Below are positions 1-7,431 of a stretch of DNA of 29,004 nucleotides, piece by piece; the first letter of the stretch is position 1, and the number at the start of each line of letters is the position of its first letter. The notes beneath the pieces are model-generated. The model had not been told where the DNA came from and made no database searches. It saw nothing but the letters and a program-made list of their open reading frames with translations. The stretch spans positions 1-29,004 of the forward strand of contig JBKQPR010000368.1 in assembly GCA_052144935.1 (NCBI GenBank). The letters run 5' to 3'. This DNA is from JOPF133 sp052144935 (GTDB taxonomy: Bacteria; Acidobacteriota; Terriglobia; Bryobacterales; Bryobacteraceae). Position numbers and translations under genes: made by a program.

Positions 1-64
1 GAAAAGGCAAGAAGAGAATCGTTTTCTCCGCGCTTCCTCCGTTTTCTCCGCGTCTCCGCGGTGA
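1..64 (+). repeat. dispersed CTCCGCGTCTCCGCGGTGA repeat, copy A
   Basis: A low-complexity stretch ends in CTCCGCGTCTCCGCGGTGA (46-64). The exact reverse complement of these 19 bases is found at 19291-19309, so this is one copy of a dispersed element. It lies just upstream of the ABC transporter operon and may mark the end of the preceding gene's trailer. No protein is encoded here. Confidence 0.7.
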
Positions 65-115
65 GTACGTATCCGGCCGCCCGAGACGAAGCCTCGCCAG
101 GTCACTGGAATAATC

Positions 116-1624
116 ATGCTCTTGGAAGCCACCGGAATCCGTAAATCCTTTGCCGGGGTCCACGCCCTGCGGGGTGTTTCCTTCGACTTGCGCCCCGGCG
201 AGGTGCATGCGCTGGTGGGCGAAAACGGGGCCGGAAAGTCCACGCTGGTGAAGATTATCGCCGGCGCGGTCGAGGCCGATGCGGGCAGCCTGCACCTCTC
301 GGGACAGCCGCTGGCGCACCACACGCCCGCGCTGGCCAAGGCGCTGGGCGTGGCGGTGGTCTACCAGCAGCCCTCGCTTTTCCCGCATCTCACGGTGGCG
401 GAGAATATCGCGCTGGCGCTGGAATCCGGTGGCCCTTGGCGCCGCGTGGATTGGAAGGCTTGCGCCCGCCGCGCGCACGATCTGCTTCGCCGCGCTGGCA
501 GCGACATCGACCCCGATCGCCTGGTCTCCTCACTCAGCATGCCCGAGCAGCAGCTCGTGGAAATCGCCAAGGCCATCGGCGCCCAGGCCCGCGTGCTGAT
601 TCTCGATGAACCCACCGCCTCGCTCGGCGCGCGCGAAGTCGAGAGCCTGTTCGCCGTGATCGAAGCGCTGCGTGCCGAAGGCGCCGGCATCGTTTATATA
701 TCGCACCGCCTCGAAGAGATTCCGCGCATCGCCGGCCGCGTCACCGTGCTGCGCGACGGCCAGACGGTGGCCACGCTCGGCGATGGCCCGTCAGGGGGCG
801 CGTTCGGCCGCGCCGATCTGATTCGCCTCATGGTGGGCCGCGAAATCTCCGCCATCTTCCCGAAGCGCGCCGTCCCTCTGGGCGACGTGGTGCTGGAAAC
901 CCGCGGCCTTCGCTCGCGCGCCGCGGGAGTCCGCGATGTGTCGCTCTCGGTGCGCGCCGGGGAAATCCTGGGCCTCGCCGGACTGGCCGGTTCCGGCCGC
1001 ACAGAATTCGCCGAAACGCTGTTCGGCCTCACCCCGCCGGATGCCGGAGAAATCCTGCTGCGCAGCCGGCCCGTGCGCATCGGCTCGCCTTCCGAGGCCA
1101 TAGAGCGCCATCGCATCGCCTACCTGCCGGAGGACCGCTGCCGTCACGGCGTGGTGCTCGAAATGCCCATCACCGCCAACACCAGCCTGGCGAGTTTGGG
1201 CGCCGTCTCGCGCCGTGGCCTGCTGGACGGCGCGGCCGAACGCTCGCTCACGCGGGGCTTCGTGGAGCGCCTGGGCATCAAAACCGATTCGCTCTACACG
1301 CCGGCCGGGTCGCTCTCCGGCGGCAATCAGCAGAAGGTGGCGCTGGCCCGTTGGCTGGCCATCCGTCCCGCCGTGCTGATTCTCGACGAGCCGACCCAAG
1401 GCGTGGATGTCGGCTCGAAATCCGAAATCCACGCCCTCATGACCGATCTCGCGGAAGAGGGCGTGGCGATGATCATGATCTCCTCGGATTTGCCCGAAAT
1501 CCTCGGTATGAGCGATCGCATCGCCGTCATGCATGCCGGCTCGGTGGCCGGAGTCCTCAGCTGCGCGGAGGCCACCCAGGAGCGCATCCTGTCGCTGGCG
1601 CTCGGCGGGGAGAGCATGTCGTGA
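116..1624 (+). CDS. CUT2-family sugar ABC transporter, two-domain ATPase (RbsA/LsrA-like)
   Basis: This is the cytoplasmic ATPase of a carbohydrate-uptake-transporter-2 importer; it drives uptake through the two permeases encoded downstream. Two ABC domains are visible in 502 residues, the usual RbsA/LsrA length. The N-terminal one has the Walker A GENGAGKST, a diverged signature LSMPEQQ and the Walker B LILDEPTASLG. The C-terminal one has the degenerate P-loop GLAGSGRTE typical of this family, the signature LSGGNQQKV and the Walker B LILDEPTQGVD. The ATG is preceded by a weak GGA about eight bases upstream. The order ATPase, permease, permease, binding protein matches lsrACDB and rhamnose-type operons. 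The substrate cannot be fixed from the ATPase. The stop overlaps a GTG at 1621 that begins a copied permease start. Confidence 0.93.
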   Translation: MLLEATGIRKSFAGVHALRGVSFDLRPGEVHALVGENGAGKSTLVKIIAGAVEADAGSLHLSGQPLAHHTPALAKALGVAVVYQQPSLFPHLTVAENIALALESGGPWRRVDWKACARRAHDLLRRAGSDIDPDRLVSSLSMPEQQLVEIAKAIGAQARVLILDEPTASLGAREVESLFAVIEALRAEGAGIVYISHRLEEIPRIAGRVTVLRDGQTVATLGDGPSGGAFGRADLIRLMVGREISAIFPKRAVPLGDVVLETRGLRSRAAGVRDVSLSVRAGEILGLAGLAGSGRTEFAETLFGLTPPDAGEILLRSRPVRIGSPSEAIERHRIAYLPEDRCRHGVVLEMPITANTSLASLGAVSRRGLLDGAAERSLTRGFVERLGIKTDSLYTPAGSLSGGNQQKVALARWLAIRPAVLILDEPTQGVDVGSKSEIHALMTDLAEEGVAMIMISSDLPEILGMSDRIAVMHAGSVAGVLSCAEATQERILSLALGGESMS

Positions 1625-1860
1625 AGATCCCGAATTATGGCCGCCAGCAGGCCCGGCAGTTCCGCGAGTTCGCGCTGCCCGACGGCCTCGGCGACTACCA
1701 GGAAATAGTCGGCTCAATCGCCGCGGACCGCTCCCTTACGGGGCGCTCTCTGGGCCGGGCTCCGATGCGCTTTCAGAGCCGGGCCCAGGGGGCACCCCGT
1801 AAGGGAGCGGTTGGCACAGTTGTTTCGGAACAGACGCTGGGCGGGGAAGGAGCGCTGTGA
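1621..1860 (+). pseudogene. duplicated 5' end of the downstream permease gene, interrupted by a palindrome
   Basis: A GTG overlapping the ATPase stop (GTGA) opens a 79-codon frame. Its first roughly 20 residues (VKIPNYGRQQARQ, then REFAL) echo the start of the real permease at 1857 (VKLPQLGRQRFRQ, then GREFAL). After that the similarity ends and the frame runs through the nested palindrome at 1727-1811 to a TGA at 1858-1860. The likely history is that the permease originally began at 1621, coupled to the ATPase, and that its start was copied when the palindrome arrived. It may still be translated as a short peptide that couples ribosomes onto the permease, since its TGA overlaps the permease GTG. 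Confidence 0.55.
1727..1811. repeat. nested palindromic element
   Basis: Outer arms of 17 bases match perfectly (1727-1743 and 1795-1811; core CCGCTCCCTTACGGGG). Inside them sit TGGGCCGGGCTC (1751-1762) and GAGCCGGGCCCA (1776-1787), which pair with one mismatch. The whole element can fold into one long interrupted hairpin. Its right half contains GGGCCCAGGGGGCACCCC, almost identical to sites at 4313-4330 and 26949-26966. It looks like a small non-coding dispersed palindrome of the REP/MITE kind. No flanking target duplication was identified. Confidence 0.75.
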
Positions 1861-3386
1861 AGCTCCCGCAGCTTGGCCGCCAGCGGTTCCGCCAGCAGGG
1901 CCGCGAGTTCGCGCTGGTGTTCGCGATTCTGGCGGTGGCGGTGGTCATGGCGCTGGGCGCGCCCGGCTTCTTCAGGTTCGGGAATCAGCGCGACCTGCTG
2001 ATGGCCAACATGCCGGTGGCGATGGTGGTGCTGGGGATGACGCTGGTGATTCTCACCGGGCAAATCGATATCTCGGTGGGGTCGCAGTTCGCCATTTGCA
2101 GCGTGACCGCCGGACTGCTGGCCAAGGCCGGCCTGCCCACCCCCGCCGCCGCGCTCGGGACGTGTCTGGCGGGCGCGCTTCTGGGCGCGCTGAATGGAGC
2201 GCTGGTGGCCTATGTGCGCATCCCCTCGATCGTGGTGACGCTCGCTACTATGGTGGCGCTGCGCGATGGGTTGCGCTGGGCCACCCAGGGCGCCTGGGTG
2301 CAGGATCTGCCGCCGGGATTCCAGTGGTTCGGCCAGTCGCAAGGCGCCAGCGAAGCCATCACTCTCGCCGCCGTGGTGGTTCTGATCGCGGCCTTCGCCT
2401 GGGGACTGCGCTACCTGGCCGCGGGCCGCGCATTTTACGCCGCGGGATCCAATCCCGAAGCCGCGCGCCTGGCCGGCATCGACCCGGCTCGCGTGGTCTT
2501 CGCGGCTTTCACCATCACCGGCGCGCTCACCGGCTTGGCCGCGTTATCGAATGCGGTGCGCTTCAACCAGATTCCCAGTAACGCCGGACTCGGCCTGGAG
2601 TTGCAAGCGATCGCCGCGGTGATTGTAGGCGGAGTAGCCGTGACGGGCGGCCAAGGCACGCTGGCCGGCGCGCTCGCGGGCGTGATCCTGTTGGGCATGA
2701 TCGGCCCGGCGCTCACCTTCCTCGGCATCAGCGCCTATTGGGAACGCGCCATTCAGGGCGCCATCATTCTGGCCGCCGTGGCATTGGACCGGAGCAAGGC
2801 CGCGGGCCGCGCCGCCGGTCCCCCTCCGGGTCCCGCAGCGCCCCGTGCGGGGCCTGCCGTTCACCCCGCCGCGGCTCCCGGCGCCGCCCCTGCCCCAGGG
2901 CCGACCGCAACCCTTGCCACCGGCCTCAGCGCGTGCAACGCCGCGGGTCGCGCAACGGAACCCGCCGGGGGCAATGCCGCCAGCCCCACGGCAGCTACCG
3001 GCGGCGTCCCTGGCGCGGGCCCGACCGCAATCCTCGCGACCGCCCTCAGAGCGGGCGCTGCCGCGGGTCGCGCAACGGAATCCGCGGGGGGCAATGCCGC
3101 CGGCCTCACCTCTGCTACCGGTGCAGGCCCAATCGCATTCCTTGCCGCCGGCCTCGGCGTGGGCAATGCCGCCAACCAAACCACGGCCGGCTCTGCCGGA
3201 GGAACTGTCATTGGCTCCGCTGGACCCAGGGACCAGATGTGGCGCAGGCTCTCAGCCTGCAGCGTCGGCATTCGTGCCGACGCCCACTCCCCCAGTCCAC
3301 ACAAGCGTCGAGTCGAAACTCGACGCGGCACGCAGGAGTGCGTGGGCCACAACCCCTCGGAGGGCCATGCCACTCAGCGAGCGTAG
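1857..3386 (+). CDS. CUT2-family ABC transporter permease with a long repetitive C-terminal tail
   Basis: This is the first inner-membrane permease of the importer. The first roughly 310 residues are a normal RbsC/LsrC-type permease with many hydrophobic helices and the family motif VILTGQIDISVGS. The GTG start is chosen because GGAAGGAG lies four bases upstream. Related permeases end near AIILAAVALDR (about position 2790). This frame instead continues for some 190 residues of Ala/Gly/Pro-rich sequence made of about 2.7 copies of a 36-40 residue repeat, followed by a basic segment encoded by four DNA hairpins. That tail has no membrane helix and no recognisable domain; it is probably repeat sequence captured by loss of the original stop. 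The end overlaps the next start by 20 bases. Confidence 0.85.
   Translation: MKLPQLGRQRFRQQGREFALVFAILAVAVVMALGAPGFFRFGNQRDLLMANMPVAMVVLGMTLVILTGQIDISVGSQFAICSVTAGLLAKAGLPTPAAALGTCLAGALLGALNGALVAYVRIPSIVVTLATMVALRDGLRWATQGAWVQDLPPGFQWFGQSQGASEAITLAAVVVLIAAFAWGLRYLAAGRAFYAAGSNPEAARLAGIDPARVVFAAFTITGALTGLAALSNAVRFNQIPSNAGLGLELQAIAAVIVGGVAVTGGQGTLAGALAGVILLGMIGPALTFLGISAYWERAIQGAIILAAVALDRSKAAGRAAGPPPGPAAPRAGPAVHPAAAPGAAPAPGPTATLATGLSACNAAGRATEPAGGNAASPTAATGGVPGAGPTAILATALRAGAAAGRATESAGGNAAGLTSATGAGPIAFLAAGLGVGNAANQTTAGSAGGTVIGSAGPRDQMWRRLSACSVGIRADAHSPSPHKRRVETRRGTQECVGHNPSEGHATQRA
2898..3225 (+). repeat. intragenic tandem repeat, 108-120 bp units
   Basis: Units begin at 2898, 3018 and 3126, each encoding GPTA/GPIA at its start in the permease frame. 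For example, CGCGGGTCGCGCAACGGAA recurs exactly 120 bases apart (2942 and 3062). The third unit is diverged and incomplete. Every unit length is a multiple of three, so the frame stays open. Confidence 0.75.
3244..3344. repeat. array of four consecutive short hairpins
   Basis: Four perfect stem-loops follow one another. They are GCAGGCT-CTC-AGCCTGC (3244-3260); a 9-bp stem GCGTCGGCA with loop TTCG (3262-3283); a 9-bp stem GCGTCGAGT with loop CGAA (3305-3326); and CACGCA-GGAG-TGCGTG (3329-3344). The array overlaps the end of the first permease gene and lies 23 bases upstream of the second permease start. It could act as a translational or RNA-stability element, or be a composite dispersed palindrome. 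Confidence 0.8.
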
Positions 3387-5448
3387 GGCCTGGCGGGAAC
3401 TCTGCTTTCCCAATGGCGAATGGGTGCTGCTCCTGGCGCTGGTCCTGGAGATCGCGGTCTTCTCCGCCATCGGACCGAACTTTTTCACGTGGGCCAATTT
3501 CTTTGAAGTGATCCGCCTCAGCGTGGAACTGGGGCTGCTCGCGCTGGCCCTCACCCCCGTCATCCTCACCGGGGGCATCGACCTCTCGGTGGGATCCATG
3601 ATGGGCCTCGCCGCGGTGGTCTTCGGAGCCGCCTGGCGCGATGGGCGCTTTTCGATTCCCGCGGCCGTCGCGGCGGCGCTGGCGCTGGGCGCGGCCGGAG
3701 GGTCCCTCAACGCCCTGCTCATCACGCGCCTCCGGATTCCGCCCATCATCGTGACGCTGGGCTCGTACTCCATGTTCCGCGGCATCGCCGAAGGGATCAC
3801 CCAGGGGGCCGTGAATTACTCCGGATTCCCCGCCGCCTTTCTGCGCCTGGGCCAGGGCTACTGGTGGGGTGTGGTGCCGGTGCAGTTCCCCGTGTTTCTG
3901 CTGGCTCTGGCCGGCTATGCCGTGTTGCTGCACCGCTCCACCATCGGCCGCAGGCTGTATGCCATCGGTTTCAACGCCGCTGGCGCGCGCTATGCCGGCA
4001 TCCGCGTGGAACGCTCGCTGGCGCTGGTGTACGTGCTCTCGGGTCTGGTGGCCTCGCTGGCCGCCATCATTTATGTGGCGCACCTGGGCCAGGCCAAATC
4101 GGATGCCGGCACCGGATACGAGCTGGCCGCCATCACCGCCGTAGTGCTCGGCGGCACTTCGGTTTTCGGAGGGCGCGGCACGGTGTGGGGCACGGTGTCC
4201 GGCCTGTTTTCGATTTCCGTTTTGCAGAATGGATTGCGCCTGGCCGCCCTGCCCAGCGAGCTGACCGGCGTGCTCACCGGCGCGGTCCTGATTTTGACCA
4301 TCGCGCTCGGCCGGGCCCAGAGGGCACCCCGGCGGGTGCCCCGCCCCGCGCCATCCGAAGTTACCATCGAGGAAGCTCCCCCCATGAGGAACACGCAACT
4401 GGCCGTGCTGTGCACGGTGATTCTGGCCGGATCGCTGATCGTGGCCGGCACGAACGTCTGGCTGGTGCACGCGCTGCGCCCGGGCGCCGCGGTATCGCCG
4501 GCGGCATCGCCCGCCGGAATGTCCGCGGCAGTGCCCGAGGGCGGCCACCGGCCGGTGATCGCCATGATGCCCAAAGCCAAGGGCGACCCCTACTTCGTAA
4601 GCTGCCGCACGGGCGCCGAAGAGGCTGCCCGCGACGCCGGCGCCGAGCTGATCTGGGACGGCCCGACCGGCCTGGACCCCGCCAAGCAGAACGAAGTGGT
4701 GGAGGGCTGGATCACGCGCCAGGTGGACGCCATCGCGGTAAGCGTGGAAAACTCGGCCGGCATCTCGACCGTGCTGCGGAAGGCCCGCGAGCGCGGTATC
4801 CGCGTCCTCACCTGGGACGCCGACGCCGCACCGGACGCCCGCGACTACTTCGTCAACCAGGCCACCCCGCAAGGGATCGGTTTCACCCTCACCGACGAGG
4901 CCGCGCGGTTGATGGGCGGGCGGGGCGAGTTCGCCATCATCACCGGGGCCCTCAGCGCCGCCAACCAGAACGTCTGGATCGGCTTCATCAAGCAGCGCCT
5001 GGCCAAATACCCCGAGATGAAGCTGGTGACCATTCGCCCCAGCGACGACGATCGCGACAAGGGCTTCGCCGAAACCCAGACTGTGCTGAAGGTGTACCCC
5101 AACGTGAAGCTGGTGATGGGGATCGCCACGTCGGCGGTGCCCGGAGCCGCCGAAGCGGTGCGCCAGGCCGGCCGCAAGGATGTCTTTGTGATCGGCCTCT
5201 CGCTGCCCAACCTCAACAAGCAATACGTGCACGACGGCGTAGTGCAGGCGGTGGTCCTATGGAACACCAAGGACCTGGGCTACCTGACGGTCTACGCCGC
5301 CGCGATGCTGGTACGCGGCCAGATCGCGCCGGGCGCAACCGGCTTCCAGGCGGGCAGGCTGGGGCACATCGAGATCTCGGGCGACCAGATTTTGCTGGGG
5401 AACCCGGTGATTTTTAATAAGGCGAATATCGACGGGTTCAACTTCTGA
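3367..5448 (+). CDS. CUT2 ABC permease fused in frame to its sugar-binding protein
   Basis: One uninterrupted frame of 693 codons holds two proteins that are normally separate. Residues 1-320 are an RbsC/LsrD-type permease (PVILTGGIDLSVGS, many membrane helices). After a short Pro/Arg-rich linker (RAPRRVPRPAP) comes one hydrophobic helix (LAVLCTVILAGSLIVAG) and a periplasmic-binding domain. The binding domain resembles RhaS/LsrB: TWDAD, ANQNVW and the C-terminal VIFNKANID. ANQN rather than the LsrB TDQN favours a rhamnose-type ligand over AI-2; this is an inference. With the permease C-terminus in the cytoplasm, the single helix would place the binding domain outside, so a fused product is topologically sensible. 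The chosen ATG has GGAGG just upstream; the frame is also open back to 2845. An internal start at 4384 could make the binding protein alone. Confidence 0.82.
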   Translation: MPLSERRAWRELCFPNGEWVLLLALVLEIAVFSAIGPNFFTWANFFEVIRLSVELGLLALALTPVILTGGIDLSVGSMMGLAAVVFGAAWRDGRFSIPAAVAAALALGAAGGSLNALLITRLRIPPIIVTLGSYSMFRGIAEGITQGAVNYSGFPAAFLRLGQGYWWGVVPVQFPVFLLALAGYAVLLHRSTIGRRLYAIGFNAAGARYAGIRVERSLALVYVLSGLVASLAAIIYVAHLGQAKSDAGTGYELAAITAVVLGGTSVFGGRGTVWGTVSGLFSISVLQNGLRLAALPSELTGVLTGAVLILTIALGRAQRAPRRVPRPAPSEVTIEEAPPMRNTQLAVLCTVILAGSLIVAGTNVWLVHALRPGAAVSPAASPAGMSAAVPEGGHRPVIAMMPKAKGDPYFVSCRTGAEEAARDAGAELIWDGPTGLDPAKQNEVVEGWITRQVDAIAVSVENSAGISTVLRKARERGIRVLTWDADAAPDARDYFVNQATPQGIGFTLTDEAARLMGGRGEFAIITGALSAANQNVWIGFIKQRLAKYPEMKLVTIRPSDDDRDKGFAETQTVLKVYPNVKLVMGIATSAVPGAAEAVRQAGRKDVFVIGLSLPNLNKQYVHDGVVQAVVLWNTKDLGYLTVYAAAMLVRGQIAPGATGFQAGRLGHIEISGDQILLGNPVIFNKANIDGFNF
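4310..4341. repeat. dispersed GGGCCCAGAGGGCACCCC repeat at the permease/binding-protein junction
   Basis: The 20 bases at 4311-4330 (CCGGGCCCAGAGGGCACCCC) are identical to 26947-26966 and differ at one base from the copy at 1779-1798. Here they continue into a perfect hairpin, GGGCACCC-CGGC-GGGTGCCC (4322-4341). The element sits exactly where the permease would be expected to end, and it encodes the linker of the fused protein. Confidence 0.75.
4384..5448 (+). other. internal start for a stand-alone binding protein
   Basis: An in-frame ATG at 4384 is preceded by GAGGAA with a nine-base gap, a good ribosome site. It would give a 354-residue protein beginning MRNTQLAVL with its own uncleaved-looking N-terminal helix and no lipobox. 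This is the ancestral start of the sugar-binding protein. Free binding protein, fused protein, or both may be made. Confidence 0.6.
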
Positions 5449-5461
5449 GGCGGGGCGTTAT

Positions 5462-5980
5462 ATGCTGCGACTGAGAGCTGCCGCCTGGGAAGATGGATAT
5501 GCGGTTGTGGAGGATGGCGGTTCCCTGTTTATCATCCGGCCCCCATATCCGGGGTCGCGTGCTTCAGCTTGCCCTGCATCCGAAGCGGATCTTGTATCGG
5601 CAGTAGCGAAGCACGGATTCAGTGTCGCCGGTGATTCCTTCGACGACTGGCCCGCATTGATCGAACACCTGGAGCGCCGCTTCTTGGAGGAACGCAGGGG
5701 ACAGGTCCCCGACTCTGCACGAATCAAAAGACTGGTCGAGCGGGTGCCGGCCGATGTCGTCGCGTGGTACCTCAATCGCATCGGTCTCGAGCTGCTTCCC
5801 AAACGGCAGTGGGGCGCCGCGATCGACTTATTGACGCATCTGCTCCGCAACCCAGTTGTTAAACAGGATGCCGACCTCCTTGGCCGCGTCCGTGCGCTTC
5901 TTGAACGAGCGGCACTTGGACGTGACACGGCCGCCCTTGACCTCGCCTTCCCCCACCGCATAAACTCGTCCCAAGCTCTC
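5462..5980 (+). other. unknown domain, open in frame into the downstream peptidase
   Basis: An ATG 13 bases after the transporter stop opens a frame that looks coding (WEDGYAVVEDGG, LFIIRPPYPG, WYLNRIGLELLP) and is not recognised. It has no membrane segment or signal peptide and carries a helical, charged second half. There is no stop before the M24 peptidase start at 5981, so on paper it is a 173-residue N-terminal extension of that enzyme. A cytoplasmic-type domain placed before a secretion signal makes no sense as a fusion. More likely a separate gene has lost its own end: the last 50 codons overlap a stretch that reads better on the other strand (5828-5980). Confidence 0.45.
5828..5980 (-). 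pseudogene. possible 3' fragment of a minus-strand gene
   Basis: About 50 minus-strand codons ending in TAA at 5828 read VYAVGEGEVKGG, then CRSFKKRTDAAKEVG, then FNNWVAEQMRQ. The G/C-ending codons and soluble-protein composition look more natural than the plus-strand frame over the same bases. Upstream (above 5981) the frame becomes an ordinary shadow of the peptidase gene. It may be the tail of a gene whose front was replaced by the peptidase locus. The family is not recognised. Confidence 0.3.
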
Positions 5981-7399
5981 ATGAAATTTCTTGCCCTCGC
6001 TCTCTTCCTGTCTGTCCCGCTTTTCGCGCAGCCCGTCTTCACGGACGTTTTCCCGCCCGAGGAATACGCCGCGCGGCGGGCCCGCGCGATGGCCAAAATC
6101 GGCGACGGCGCAGCCATCCTGCAAGGCACCACCGAACGGCCGGGCGAGCAGCCGTTGCGCCAGTCCAACCAGTTCCACTACCTCACCGGCGTGGTCGAGC
6201 CGCGGGCGCTGCTGATCGTGGATGGCAAGACCCACCGCTCGACGCTGTTCCTCAACCCGCGCAACGAGCGCAGCGAGAAGTCCATGTTCGGCCCCGGCCT
6301 TTATCCCGGCGAGGAGGCCGCGCGCGCCACCGGAATCGACGCCGTTCTGCCGCGCGAAGATTTCCGCGGGGCGCTTGCCGCCCTGGCCCAGGAAGGCCGG
6401 CCCATCTTCACCTGCTTCCGGCCGGAAGTGCTGGGCAGCGCCTCGTCCACCGACCCGGCGGCGCTGGCGCGCGCCACCAAAAGCGACCCCTGGGACGGCC
6501 GCTCTTCACGCGAAGAGGCCTTCATCGAACACCTGAAGGCCATCGCGGCCAAGAGCGAAATTCAGAATCTGGACCCCATCCTCGACGAGCTGCGTGGCAC
6601 CAAGAGCCCGCGCGAAATCGCCATCATCCGGGAAGCCACGCGCATCGCGGGACTGGGAATCCTGGAGGCCATTCGAGATGCCCGGCCAGGAATGTTCGAG
6701 TACGAGCTGCAGGCCGATTGCGAATTCGTCTTCAAGAAGTTCGGGGCTTACGGGGCGGCTTATTTCGCGCTCATCGCCACCGGCGAAAACACCTGGTACT
6801 CGCACTATCACGAGGACACCGCGCAGCTCAAGGATGGCGACCTGGTGCAGCTCGATTACGCGCCGGACTACAAGAACTACGCCTCGGATATGACCCGCGT
6901 GTTCCCGGCCAACGGCAAATTCACCGCCCGGCAGAAGGAGTTCTACACCATCTACCTGCGGCTCTACCAGGCGCTGATGACCTCCATTAAAGTACACACT
7001 CGCCCCAGCGACATCATCAAAGACGCGGTGGTGAAGATGGACGCCGTCATGGCGAAATATCCCTTCACCGACGCCAAAATCAAACAGGCCGCCACCGACT
7101 TCGTGGAGCGCTATCGCAACAGCCGCGCCAACAGCCTGGGGCACACCGTGGGGATGGAAGTACACGACGTGCGGAATCCGACCGCGACTCTTGAGCCGGG
7201 GCAGATCTTCACCATCGAGCCGGCCATGCAGATCGTCGACGAGCACGTGGGCATCCGTCTGGAGGACATGCTGCTGATCACCGATGGCGGGTACGAGAAT
7301 TTGTCCGCATTCGTGCCCGTGGAGGTGGAGGCGATCGAGAAGCTCATGACCAGGCACGGGCTGAGCGATGCGATGATGAAGCCGTCGAAGCTTCCCTAA
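5981..7399 (+). CDS. secreted Xaa-Pro aminopeptidase (M24B family)
   Basis: This enzyme removes N-terminal residues preceding proline and is probably exported. The start at 5981 is chosen over the upstream in-frame ATG at 5462 because it begins a clean signal peptide (MKFLALALFLSVPLFAQ) of the kind common in this lineage. No strong ribosome site precedes it. An aminopeptidase P N-terminal domain (residues about 20-180) is followed by the pita-bread fold. The five dimetal ligands of the family can all be placed: D292, D303 (ASDMTR), H388 (HTVGMEVHD), E413 (FTIEPA) and E428 (GIRLED). It is 472 residues, close to the family norm. It probably salvages proline peptides. The neighbours do not point to a particular pathway. 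Confidence 0.9.
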   Translation: MKFLALALFLSVPLFAQPVFTDVFPPEEYAARRARAMAKIGDGAAILQGTTERPGEQPLRQSNQFHYLTGVVEPRALLIVDGKTHRSTLFLNPRNERSEKSMFGPGLYPGEEAARATGIDAVLPREDFRGALAALAQEGRPIFTCFRPEVLGSASSTDPAALARATKSDPWDGRSSREEAFIEHLKAIAAKSEIQNLDPILDELRGTKSPREIAIIREATRIAGLGILEAIRDARPGMFEYELQADCEFVFKKFGAYGAAYFALIATGENTWYSHYHEDTAQLKDGDLVQLDYAPDYKNYASDMTRVFPANGKFTARQKEFYTIYLRLYQALMTSIKVHTRPSDIIKDAVVKMDAVMAKYPFTDAKIKQAATDFVERYRNSRANSLGHTVGMEVHDVRNPTATLEPGQIFTIEPAMQIVDEHVGIRLEDMLLITDGGYENLSAFVPVEVEAIEKLMTRHGLSDAMMKPSKLP

Positions 7400-7431
7400 C
7401 CTGGCGGCCGTTAGGTCGTCCAACCGATGCG

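Noticed and set aside
2845..3366. Earlier start for the second permease at 2845
   Set aside because: The extra 174 residues are Pro/Arg repeat sequence overlapping the first permease; ATG 3367 has a GGAGG site and begins the recognisable protein.
3208..5232. A 674-codon open frame on the minus strand
   Set aside because: It mirrors the permease and binding-protein gene, is His/Gly/Gln-rich without any domain, and comes from codon bias of the plus-strand gene.
4384..5448. Assignment of the importer to AI-2 uptake (lsr)
   Set aside because: Gene order fits, but the AI-2 site TDQN is ANQN here and no lsrK, lsrF or lsrG is present; a rhamnose-type ligand is at least as likely.
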